DNA of 64,000 bases. Source: Pyrenopolyporus hunteri (lineage: Eukaryota; Ascomycota; Sordariomycetes; Xylariales; Hypoxylaceae). Every line of letters begins with the position of its first letter. Positions within the stretch are counted from its first letter, which is position 1. The notes under the pieces are model-generated. The model worked only from the letters and a program-made list of their open reading frames with translations. It did no database searches and was not told the DNA's origin. Made by a program: the position numbers and the translations under genes. The DNA is taken from the NCBI GenBank assembly GCA_902806595.1, contig CADCXC010000003.1:1984001-2048000 (forward strand). The letters run 5' to 3'. Below are positions 38,099 to 48,662 of this stretch, one piece after another.

Positions 38099-39839
38099 CC
38101 AATAAGAAGGGAAGCTGAGTATCCAGGAAAAAGAAAAAAAGCGCGAAATCGAAAGGACGGTAGGGGGAATGGTAAAATGGGAAAGGGAAAAGAAAAGAAG
38201 CATAAGAGACGATGTGGGCTGACTATGACGACACGTCGCGTGGGATCATGGGATTCGAGTTTGGGGTAAGGTTTCTGCCATTTCTCTTGATTTCCCTTTG
38301 AATTTCCCTTGTCCCCCGTCCCCCCTTGGCTCATGCGTGGTTATTTGCTGTGTGTAGGGTCCAGCGAGAAGCACGAAGGGTCTGGGGGGACCTGGCACTA
38401 AGGAAAGGAGGGAGGGGATATCATCGGCATGTCCCGCATGACACGTCGAGCCCACCTGCATATATGGTACATGCCTACCTTACTTACCGATAGGGAGGCT
38501 GAACGCATCGGGATGTGGTATATATCAGGCTTGCTTGCATGTGTGGGGTATGGGGGAGAAGGAAAGGAGGGGGGAATAAGGGTCCCGATCGAACCCCAAA
38601 GAAAAGAATCCCATACGTATTATTAGCGCTTTTGCGCATGTACCCTCCCATTGCCCCCCAAGGCCGCGATATTAAAGAGGCATGAGGTATTATCTCCTGC
38701 TTGCCGCCGTCGCCGCCAAGGTGAGATAACGCTGTCCAGGTGATCAACCACATCCAGTCAAAAAGGAACGGACCGAGCCGGGAAAGGCTCCAGCTCGCAA
38801 TGGGACAGGGAGGGGAGTTGGAGTTGGAGTCAGAGGGGGGAGCCTATCGAAAGGGGGGAAGGGGAAAGACCTCGTGGAGGGTAGTGGCATTTCCGGGATT
38901 AATGCCCTACGGATCGCCGCGACTATATTGCGCGTGCCCAAAGAAATGGACGGCTCCGCGGACCCCTAGGACCCCTAGGACCCTACGCGCATGAAGGGAT
39001 GGACCCCGGAAAAATGCTTATGTTAGGGTTTATGACGTAGCCCTCGAATAATATATACGATACGTGCGTACATGCCATACGTCCTAGCGAGAAAATCCCA
39101 AGATGCTACGCAGATTACGCCCCTCCGATGATAATGCATGGGCCGTGCCTACGGCGACCTATGGAACATGGAAAATGAGCCATGTGAGCTTTCTTGCTTC
39201 CAAACGGTTGTGCAACGGGCGTTGGGCACCCATACGGTAGATCGATGCATTTTGCATCTCCCACCCCGACTAAAGACGTTTTGAGACCATGATGGTTCGG
39301 CAATGTTAATGATGCATTTACTACGCTAACGAAGGCATAGAAGAGAATTCTTACCGTGAGTAGAGTGCCAGCGAGATGCACTTGACGCTGACATAGCAAG
39401 ACAACGGTTAAAATTAACCAACCAGAACCGCGGGCTCCTTTCCTCCTCCCCGCTCGCGACTAGAGTACGATTTCTAGAAGAGTAAACGTTGAAGCCAACG
39501 GTTGCTTGCGGGAAGCGGAGGCTGGCTAGGGCTAAAGAACGTTTCCCATCGCTTTTCTCTTGTCTGAAAAGCAACATAAGAGAGACGTCAAGTTGGGTGA
39601 AACGTATCATATGCTTTGTATGTTGGTAGGTGTGACCACCTACGTCAGCGGCCTAACCCGTCGAGAAATTGGAAAATAGAATGTTTCCACCATCCAAGAG
39701 CCTCATCCGTCACCCCGGATTCAAACCCCGCACTTCCTAAGAATAGGGAGATCAACGGCCACGCGGCTAATTTCGACGGCATTAGCCAGTCCTTGCGGGT
39801 TTCGCACACACCTTCCCGATAACCCGTTTTCTCCTGTCC
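38099..39839. other. Convergent intergenic region with a tRNA-like relic
   Basis: About 1.7 kb between converging genes. It contains purine-rich tracts (38110-38210, 38560-38580 and 38800-38870), short direct repeats of CCTAGGACC near 38965-38982, and a degenerate 73-base tRNA-like segment at 39707-39779. No protein gene was recognised. Confidence 0.45.
39707..39779 (-). pseudogene. Degenerate 73-base tRNA-like sequence
   Basis: Read on the minus strand, the segment is exactly 73 bases. Its ends pair as CCGTC with GACGG, followed by a G-T pair. GGTTTGAATCC sits where box B should be, and a GTGGCC box-A-like segment lies near the D loop. The T-stem has two mismatches. The almost universal Cys of the T loop (C56) is a T, and the anticodon stem has a mismatch. 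It therefore looks like a mutated tRNA gene or a tRNA-derived repeat, not a working tRNA. Confidence 0.35.
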
Positions 39840-40826
39840 TCACAATGTCTTCTCGATCTCCATCGCATCACGGATTCCTTCTGCGATAGCCTCGACTCTG
39901 GCCTTCTCAAGACGCTTGAGTGGGCGCCGAGGATAGCCGCCGTAGCCGAAGTAGCTCTGAATCGCTTGCTTGGTGCCCGCGATCGCTGCCTTGGTCAAGA
40001 ACCAGTCGGCCCGCGAGAGCACTTTCTGAAGCGCAATAGCCTCCTCCGTCTTCCCCTCGACGTATAGGTCCCATACCTTGACGCAAACCTTAGGCATAAC
40101 GTTTGCGCCGCCCGCAATGATTCCACTGCCTCCCGATACTAGTGTTTGGACTGTGAAGTCGCAGATACCACCGAAAGCCATATACCCACTACCTTCCGAA
40201 GTAGGAGTCTTCGCGTTAGTAGCCAACGCTACGCGAGTTAGTTTACCGGTACTGCCGCACGTAAACTTGGTTCCGATGATATTGGGATGCTGGGCGAGCT
40301 TGATGAGAAGGTCCGAATCCATATCGATACCAGCAACTGCACCAGGGTAGTTGTATAGGACGATTGGTAACGGGCTCTCGTCCGCCACAGCGGTAAAATA
40401 ACCGACTATGGCCTCTTCGTCTATCTGGGCGCGGAAGTAGCTTGGGGGTAGTATCAACACATAGTCCCCGCCGACCGCTGCGGCCTCCTTGCAAAGTTCA
40501 ATGGTCCCCTTCACGCTACCTTCCGTAGCTCCAACAATGATGGGCATGGTGGGGAAACCCGCAGCATCCAGAGCTTCTCTAGTGGCGCGGGTCACCGCTA
40601 CCTTCTCATCACGTCTGCAGTGAATAGCTTCGCCATTGGAGCCCATAGTGACTAAACCAGCGAGTCCAGCTCTAGCTAGGCGTTCTGCATGCTTCTTTAT
40701 GGTCGGAATGTCGAGGTCCTCGGTTTCGGGGTCGAAAAAGGTCATAGTTGGTGCATAGATGCCACACGGCAGCGGCCGTCGTGCGGTCGTGTGACCATTG
40801 CTGTCACTGCTGTTCGAGATGGCCAT
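39840..40826 (-). CDS. DapA-family class I aldolase, possibly 2-keto-3-deoxy-L-galactonate aldolase (gaaC/lga1-like)
   Basis: A pyruvate-forming class I aldolase of the dihydrodipicolinate synthase family; a single exon of 328 residues, the normal family length. The substrate-carboxylate motif is GSNGEA (62-67). The catalytic Tyr lies in VLYNYPGA (158-162), and the Schiff-base Lys is K187 in NIIGTKFTCG. Fungi do not make lysine through dihydrodipicolinate, so a catabolic role is expected. Candidates are cleavage of 2-keto-3-deoxy-L-galactonate into pyruvate and L-glyceraldehyde, or a 4-hydroxy-2-oxoglutarate aldolase type reaction. The divergent neighbour 3.2 kb away is a galacturonate reductase, which favours the first. 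Fungi carry several paralogues, so the exact substrate is inference. Confidence 0.88.
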   Translation of the reverse strand: MAISNSSDSNGHTTARRPLPCGIYAPTMTFFDPETEDLDIPTIKKHAERLARAGLAGLVTMGSNGEAIHCRRDEKVAVTRATREALDAAGFPTMPIIVGATEGSVKGTIELCKEAAAVGGDYVLILPPSYFRAQIDEEAIVGYFTAVADESPLPIVLYNYPGAVAGIDMDSDLLIKLAQHPNIIGTKFTCGSTGKLTRVALATNAKTPTSEGSGYMAFGGICDFTVQTLVSGGSGIIAGGANVMPKVCVKVWDLYVEGKTEEAIALQKVLSRADWFLTKAAIAGTKQAIQSYFGYGGYPRRPLKRLEKARVEAIAEGIRDAMEIEKTL

Positions 40827-43800
40827 GCTTCGTAGCCGAGTGGCAATGGGGCAAAAGCAATGGTAATGTAGATATTACGGTCCGACCTACGGGTCGATAT
40901 ACACCGAAGTATAGGTACGTTAGAGAGGGAGGATAAACAGGAAAAGGGGCGTCGAGAGAGAGAAAAACTTTTAGCAATGATAAGGGGACCTGTAGCTATA
41001 CTTATAGGATTTGAATTATAACACCTGACGGACGGTAACGGCATGCTCTTTTTATTTTTTCCATAACATAATGGCTTCTGTTCTCTAAGTTGCATGCAAT
41101 ACCTTGTGGGGTGTGGGTCAGCAACAGCTCTTACTAGTTAGTTCCTAGTGTTTTGTTCGCGACGACATTGGTCCGAAGAAGGCGACACTGGTCGCCTCCT
41201 GGATCCTAAACACCCCTTAGGAAAAGGGAGCTAATGAAAACGGGACCGATACTGAGACGCGAGAAGCTCGTGCTCTACGGTTCCGAAAAGCCTCGAAGTC
41301 GATCATGAATGAGCCGTATTTCTCGTCAACCCTAGAATAAGCGGGTCATACATGCCTCGGACCTATGTCGACGTAATATATTGTAAAATACTATGGAAGT
41401 CATGCAGGCCGTCCACACAATCCTGGAGTTTACAGAACTAGGCACAGGATTCATCGGGCTGTTATGAGGATACCCAACGTGTTTCGGCCGCATGGCTCAC
41501 GAAGTGCAGTCGCGGTATGGACATAGGCAAGGATCCAGGGAAATGGTTGAATGCTGCTTTTGAAGAGAATGTGTGCCTTGTTCGGCAGCTGCTCATGCAC
41601 AGAATAAGTTGTGAGAGAGGTAGGTAGTTCATGTTGAGCCGGATTAGCTGTGGTGGCATTTCCAATGGCATTATGATTGGCTAAACCCAAGCAGCACCCC
41701 CGAGTGGATTCGGAAACCTGGGCTGATGGGAATTGGGAGGATCTGCAACAGAGTCGATCAGGACTCGGCTGAAATTGGGGGTGATCGATGAGGGCACTCT
41801 GTCGTCATCGGGGACATATGGTCCCTTGAGGTTGAGAGACTAAAAAGCCATGACTTGCGCGCCAAAAAAATTAAAATGAATGAGAACTCATGGTCCCTTG
41901 GTGAGTTATCGAGGTGGTCGTGAATGTGCTAGAAAGCTGACAAAGTTCGAAAAGACGTCATTCGTATTAATCAAGCCGTCTTGTGACCCTCCAAAGGGAA
42001 GCGCCGGGAGAAAGAGATCTTGGAGTTTTGGAGATGCCAACGACAGGAAGGCGGGTCAAAGGTATGCCGTCTACTTGGCAGGACGGACAACTGTTGGAGG
42101 GTGGACTTTGCGGGGGGGTAAGACCATATGAAAGATAGCTTGTCCTGGGTCGAAGCGAAGAGTTCGCGATAGTGCTACGGCGGTTGCCGCATTGTGGAGC
42201 CCGCGAAGTCGTCTCCCGATCCGGGGATATAGGCGGGCTTGGATATGTTCCTGAGATAGGAGATGGATACTTTGAACAAGGAGTAAACATGCCATCCACC
42301 ATTGGGTAGGTATATACCTACGTATGTACCTAAGTAAGCAGGTTTCCGTTGGACGGCTTCTTCGGGCTGTGGTTTACTGAGTCTACCATGAGCATATGGT
42401 ATCATGAGGGTAGGTGGTACCTCAAATTGGAGGGTGGCAGCGGTAGCTGTTGGGTGAACAAGTAACCTAACACGAACATAATAAACTGCTGATTTCTATT
42501 TCTTTGAACCCCTGGGGTAGCCACCTACATGTAAGGATGTGCTTGATTTGGCCTCGTCTGCAGGCCAGACCGGATGTGGAATAGACCCCACGGAATATTC
42601 ATATTGGGAGTTTTTCCTCCAGTCAAAGACGCAGCAAGACGCTTCGATACGGTTAAGAATAACGCTAGAAAACTTCTGTTTCTGCCCTTTGTATATTCAT
42701 GGAGACTCCTGGCAATATTCCACGATTGCTGTCGTTGACGATCTCGGCGCGCGATGTAACTCTGCGTACCTGGTCTTTCTGTCTTTTGGTTGGGCGTCCG
42801 GTGAGCGGGAACGCCTCTTTTGCTCGTAGGACCAAGGCGTGGTGGCCCTTGTATTTAGCCGAACGATATCGTGGTGATAACTTTGACCTGTATCTTCCTC
42901 AACCTCTAGAAATTCGTAGTTTCGTTCGGGAGTCGCAAGAAATTCAAGAATCCCCAAGAATATCCATTCGTATCCCAACGGTAGGAGAGGAAGATGAACT
43001 TTGTTGAATTTCTGTTTGAAGCTAGGAACGTGATAGGTACCTAGGTACCTACCGTTTCGCTGAATTAGTCCAATGATAACCCGATGCCGGCTGGTCCTGC
43101 TGTCCCTGTAAAGACAAATGCCCCACCAAAACGAGGGGCACCCGATTTAAATCAGCAGCCGGTGGGCAAGCATCTGCATAGTGGGGGGCGGGGCTCTTGC
43201 TCGTGCTGCCGAGTACATAAGGTGGGGGCGGGGTAGTTCTCTTTACTGGATCTCGGTTGTATTGGATACTGACCTGAGTATTTCCCTTATACCTTCAGAA
43301 GGTAAGTACCTAAGGTAAGGTGCCCCTAGGTATTAGCTAACAGTACCGCGAGTGTAGCTCCAGGGACATACCTACCTATGTATATCGACTAGGTAGCTGC
43401 CCGAACATTTTAAGGGGCTTACCTTAGGTGCAATAGGTACGCCTCGTATCCCTTACATAGGTACGGACAGTAACCAACGCCGGGCTGCTCTCCATCGCAA
43501 CTTACTCATATATTACGCATACACAATATGGCATCACCTTAGAATGCAATACAACATACTTTACTCCTTAAATTATTTCAATATTCCCGCAAAAGTCACC
43601 GTATATCTAATATTTCTCGATGGCAACCTACCAGTAGTTACAATGTTCATGGCACCGCTAATAAAGTAGTCAGCCAATACCCAAATTAGCGATGGCTCCA
43701 ACTGCCCCTCAATTTTTCCGTCCATGGATCAATTCTCCAAAGGCCAGGGTAGAATGTCAGTACTTTATTTGAGCTTCATAGGGCCTGTATAGCTGGATAT

Positions 43801-44028
43801 ACCTTCCTACATACCTACGCGTATCAATTGAGGTAGGTCTGGTTACGGATGCTTATAAGTCTGTTTCGACAATTGTTTCAAGGACCCGCACGTTTTATCG
43901 TCTTCATCGCTTATCGTACTGTCTTATTCGTTTCCTCATAGCTCGCTTCCTAATTTCTGGGCTCCTAATTAGGACATTTAATTAAATCCTTCCAGATTTC
44001 TCTTCGGTCCAGGAGAGAACATAGCAGA
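40827..44028. other. Divergent 3.2-kb region between aldolase and galacturonate reductase
   Basis: Both promoters should lie here. I count five CCNCCAA-type heptamers on either strand: 41775-41781, 41988-41994, 42094-42100, 42427-42433 and 43123-43129. About 1.6 would be expected by chance in this length. From memory, a motif of this kind has been linked to galacturonate-responsive promoters. Also present are an 18-base perfect palindrome (43034-43051) and several GGTACC/CCTAGG elements. Open frames at 42539-43007 overlap one another and look accidental. Confidence 0.45.
43034..43051. repeat. 18-base perfect palindrome of the CCTAGG/GGTACC family
   Basis: TAGGTACCTAGGTACCTA reads identically on both strands. 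It lies about 1 kb upstream of the galacturonate reductase start. Confidence 0.85.
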
Positions 44029-45427
44029 ATGGCAGCCGAAGCAGTCAAGTCGGCCATTACCCCGGCAAGCCCCCCCTCACCACTTAATGTGCTGATGGTA
44101 TGCCACCTGTTTACCGCATTCGCGCTTAAAACTAACACGCACAAAGGTTGGGACGGGTGAATATACCACTGGATTTGTTGGGGGCGGTGCTTCGGGGTCG
44201 GATAAGAAGGTAGGCGTCGTTGGCCTTACTCTATTCGACCTCCGGAGAAGAGGAAAGGTAGGAAAGCTGAGCATGGTGGGAACAAACGGAACGAAATTCC
44301 CAGCTATCAGTGAGCTCAATTCTCAGTCCTAAGCCACGAAAACATGGACATTAACAAAGGTAGGACAACATCTCGAAGCCAATATCACCAAGGTGTACAA
44401 TGGCCTAGACTGCTCCTTCGACTCCTACCCGGCGAACGATGCCAAGGACCCGGAGGCTTACAAGGCCGCCATTGATGCCTTAAAACCAGGAGATGCCATC
44501 ACCATCTTTACCCCGGATACGACCCACTACCCGATAGCCCTTTACGCGATTGAGCGTGGAGTACACGTCCTAATCACCAAACCTGCTGTGAAGACCCTCG
44601 CGCATCATCAGGCACTCATAGAAGCTGCTAAGAAGCATAATGTATATGTATACATCGAACATCACAAGCGATTTGACCCGGCGTACTCAGACGCTAAATT
44701 CAAGGCGCAGAAGCTGGGCGACTTCAACTACTTCTATAGTTACATGTCCCAACCCAAGTTTCAGCTCGAGACTTTTAAGGCGTGGGCGGGTATCGATTCC
44801 GATATCTCATACTACCTGAATAGCCATCACATAGACATTTGCGACTCGATGGTTTCCCAGTTGGGGTTCGTTCCCGTCAAGGTCACGGCTTCGGCCTCGA
44901 AGGGTATTGCTACTAGTCTTGGATGCAACGAGGCGACTGAGGACACCATCACGGTAATGGTCACCTGGCAGAAACGAGGGGACCCGGGCAAAGTTGCTAC
45001 GGGTGTATACACAGCATCATGGACGGCCCCGCAGAAGGCCGGTGTGCATTCCAACCAATACTTCCATTACATGGCATCAGGGGGCGAGATCCGTATCAAT
45101 CAGGCCAAGCGCGGATATGACGTTGCCGACGATAATGTCGGCCAGCTTGTGTGGTACAATCCGTTCTACATGAAATACGCTCCCGACGAAGAAGGCAACT
45201 TCGGTGGCCAATCTGGCTATGGCTATATTTCCTTCGAAAAATTCGTGGATGGCTGCCGAGCAGTCAACTCAGGGGCGCTCAAACCCGCCGATCTAGACGC
45301 AAGGGGCCTTCCGACGCTAAATAATACGATTGCCACGACGGCCATCCTAGAGGCTGGCCGGCGAAGTATAGATGAAGGAAGGGAGGTTAAGATCGAAATC
45401 GAGGGCGGGATCTGGAAGCTGGTATAA
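44029..45427 (+). CDS. gaaA: D-galacturonate reductase (Gfo/Idh/MocA family)
   Basis: Reduces D-galacturonate to L-galactonate, the first step of the fungal pectin sugar-acid pathway. Exons are 44029-44097, 44147-44309 and 44364-45427, with introns of 49 and 54 bases, giving 431 residues. The N-terminal Rossmann start spans the first junction (NVLMVGTGEYTTGFVGGGAS). It is followed by GVVGLTLFDLRRRGK and the substrate-side blocks ITIFTPDTTHYPIALYAIER and VLITKPAVKTL; the Lys in ITKPA is the family's catalytic Lys. Further landmarks are EHHKRFDPAYSDAK, FYSYMSQPKFQLETFKAW, YYLNSHHIDICDSM and GGYGYISFEKF-like text near residue 380. Two acceptors at the last junction were possible; the one after 44363 restores the expected FPAIRQHLE. 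The likely aldolase partner is transcribed away from it. Confidence 0.87.
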
Positions 45428-48400
45428 GCCGTCGGCTGTGGGATAGGATCTCTGCGTAAAAGTTTGGGACTTTCCTATCAAGGCAGAAACGAGAAACGCT
45501 TTATGTCGTTTCCTATGTATTTTAGTCTGATGGTAGCGGTTTTCGCTGTTTACGGCCTGATATCCGTGGTGCTAGGTACAAAATGCGGGATGTATTTCTC
45601 TAGGGTCGTCGATTCGCAGTCACAGGAGGGCATTGCCGTAACATCCACAACGTCGGTCCTGGTAGATACCAGGTATCATTCATTAGGAGGCTTCCATATT
45701 CTCTAGTCATAGATGCGTTACGTCTTATCAACTTAGCTCATTCCGCATAGTGCTACCCCATTAATCGACTATGATGCTCGCCCCGAAAGAAAGCTGTCAT
45801 ATATCGTAGAACTTTTAAGCACCCTATGAACTTACCGTTATGTAGGAATGCAGTAGGATAGTACTCTGCTCGCTAAGTCCCATCCGTCCTTTCGGTCCGG
45901 AAATATCCTGAGCTCGAAGACCACCAGCCCTGAAGCGTCGATATAGACTAAGTTACTCATTCACGCTGGTATTCGGCTCATAAAAGTAAGAGCAGGGAGG
46001 TATTCACAACCACCGGCTCGAATAGCCGATTTATCCAAGGAGCCGAAGTAAACCAGCAATTTCGTCACTCCTGAAGTGAGCGCCTACAAGTTTCTATCCT
46101 CCATCATCTAGAGTTGTCACCGAACTACCAACTTAGCCGGCCCATGTCCTGGCCTGGCTTATCCAAGGTGTTGGTAGACTTTCTGCGAGGGGGGTGACGG
46201 GAGGGCTTGCAGGACCGAAGTTAAACTTGCCAGTCGACTCCTCGGTCGTCGTCTTAACGATGCTATGACCAGTATTACGAAGGATGTTTGCGCTTCTAAA
46301 TCCCTCCATTTCGTGGTTCTCCATGAACGGCCGTCACCTTTTAGTACTCTCGGCTATCATTCGACTCGAGATGATGAAATTCTTGGATCCCGCCTCTCGC
46401 CGAATATCATTATACTAGTCGTGATTAATGTCTTAGCGGATGTATCCGAGAGTTTACAAGGTAGGCTCACATTTGCGAGATTCACTCACCAATCCTTTAG
46501 ATTCCTCTCAACATCTCATGTTTTCTCCCAGGGAACTATTATTCTGAGTGATTATCATAGCGCGCGTATGACTATAATCTATTGGGTTCAAAATTGCCGA
46601 GTTTTATACTAAAGCGATAGGGCCTCGAAATTGGAACCGCTCCCTGGTATAACTGGGCAATATCTAGGAATTATATTTATACGGGGACTTAGACTTTATA
46701 TTCTGATAATGGTCATGAAGTTGTTGGTTCAGTGCTGGGACTCCTGATTATGATACAAGATAGAACGATATAGGAAGGGAATTAAGTAACGGACAGATGT
46801 AAGATAAGTGCTGTTCCTTAATGAATCAACAGGGCCCTGTAATAATATGGTCGAATTATACCACACCTTCCCTCTCCATTGGTTATGGACATGTGACACC
46901 GAACGAGTTTATCCATTTGCATTTCGCGGTCTAATTATATTTATGCCCTCATAGTGCGTGCCGTTTTATTGATATTAGTTCACCACACCCTTTCCCGGAG
47001 GGACGCTCCTCATTTGCTGTCAATCACTGGCTGATGGGATGCGAATCATATGTAACGCGCAGACTCGTAAGTTATATTTGCCGAGGACATTCGGGGTTAC
47101 CCGCCAAGACTCCGTGGGCACAGGAGGCCCAGACTCCTTATATTTTCAGCAACGGCCAGTTTTTCAAAACAACCTCACCATTGAAGTTCCAAGCATTTTT
47201 TTCTTTTAAAAAAGGCCATGATTTATCGTGTCGTAGCATTTTAAGGTTCTATCATGGTAAGTCTTCTTTTCGCGTTCCCTGCCTTACCTAAGATTGATAA
47301 GCGAACGTTGGGCATCGAACTGGGGATCCGATAGGTTGGTTACAGTCGGCCGCATCGTTCGAGAATGCGTGCGGGGAGAAGGAGTTTCAAGAGGTTTACT
47401 TCAATTCTGACAACACCCTTCTTCTTCTTCTTCTTCTCTTTCCTTCGCAACTTTACTCGCTCCAACCGTATAATCTGGTAGATAATCGACTTCGAATGAA
47501 TGCTAATGGAGTCAAGCCACTGCCTACAGATACCAGCACCGGCTTAACTAGGTACCTAAACAACCTGTCGCAACCTGCCGTATACGTACCTATAGAATAC
47601 CACAATCCAAACCATGGGGGTCTTTATCTCTCGGGAACTTATCAATAAACTCCACAAATAATAGCGCGACGTATAAGTTATGAGGTCATCCGCGACAGTT
47701 TATTGTCAAGTTGTGTCACGCAACGGACTCAAATCATGGCTTAGGCCTAACGATTCGCTATGGCGTCGCTGTCGTCAGTAGCGGGCACGAGTCGTCTGAT
47801 TAGGCGGGCGGGGGTCTTCGACTGAAGATTTTGGAGAGATGTTAGATGATCGTCAGGAACTAAACTCAATTCTGGGTAGGGGAAATGTCAACAAGTTGGG
47901 ATCCTCTCCTGGTTCGGAGCGCTTTTTGCGGGATAACAGGACTAAGAGGGAGTCTAACCGGGATCAGCATTGGCGATAGGGCAGACGCTATGTGGGCGGA
48001 TACTGCAATAAGAGGTACCTAGGTACCCACCTACCATGGGATGGATGGAAATGTGCTATCGGCCGGAGGAACAATGAAGCGAAAAAGAATTTACCTGCAG
48101 CGGCAATCCGAATCGGAACCAGGAACATGGTTTGAGGCTTAGTGCAGGTGTGACCCAGTCATGCTTACTGGGTTCGTGCAGCCATGTTCATTGGTGAGCA
48201 GCCCCCCGTGCTTGCAGGTTTCGGGCGATGTCCAAAAAAAGAAATGAAAAAAAAAAAGGGAAAGAAGAGAAAAAAAAAACTAAAATCACTCTGCGAACTT
48301 TTCCGACGACCACGACCACGCACAAGTTCCACCGTTCTTCGCGGTAACCGCTCGTCCCCATAGTTACCAATCGACCGCCTTCCCTTCGTCGATGTCGACT

Positions 48401-48662
48401 TTCCACCTCGGCATTCCTTTCATTTTAATTATTTTCTCCTAGCACCTCTGTTTGTGCGATTCCGAACTACTCCGGATTCGTCGTGGCATCCGCTCCTTGC
48501 ATCGGCGATCTACGCAACTTGACGATCGTGAAATATTACTCAGGGTTGGCCAATTCGGCGCACGCGCTAATCGATAACGCATCCCCCTTCCTATTCCCTG
48601 TCCGTTGTCTCTCCTACCGATAGGCGTCTGCCTTACGTGTCACAAAATTTCACTACGCCGAG
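45428..48662. other. Intergenic region, 3.2 kb
   Basis: This holds the 3' untranslated region of gaaA and the promoter of agc1. An 80-codon frame at 45464-45706 directly follows gaaA but resembles nothing and is probably untranslated sequence. It also contains a CTT run (about 47418-47436), the GGTACC-CTAGG palindrome at 48014-48027 and A-rich tracts at 48233-48281. No other gene was recognised. Confidence 0.45.
48014..48027. repeat. 14-base palindrome of the CCTAGG/GGTACC family
   Basis: GGTACCTAGGTACC is a perfect palindrome about 640 bases upstream of the agc1 start codon. Confidence 0.85.

Noticed and set aside
42539..43007. Two overlapping plus-strand frames of about 100 codons in the aldolase-gaaA spacer
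   Set aside because: They overlap in different frames, neither has recognisable domains, and there is no splice pattern.
45464..45706. 80-codon frame just after gaaA
   Set aside because: It follows the stop codon by 36 bases on the same strand and has no family text; most likely 3' untranslated sequence.
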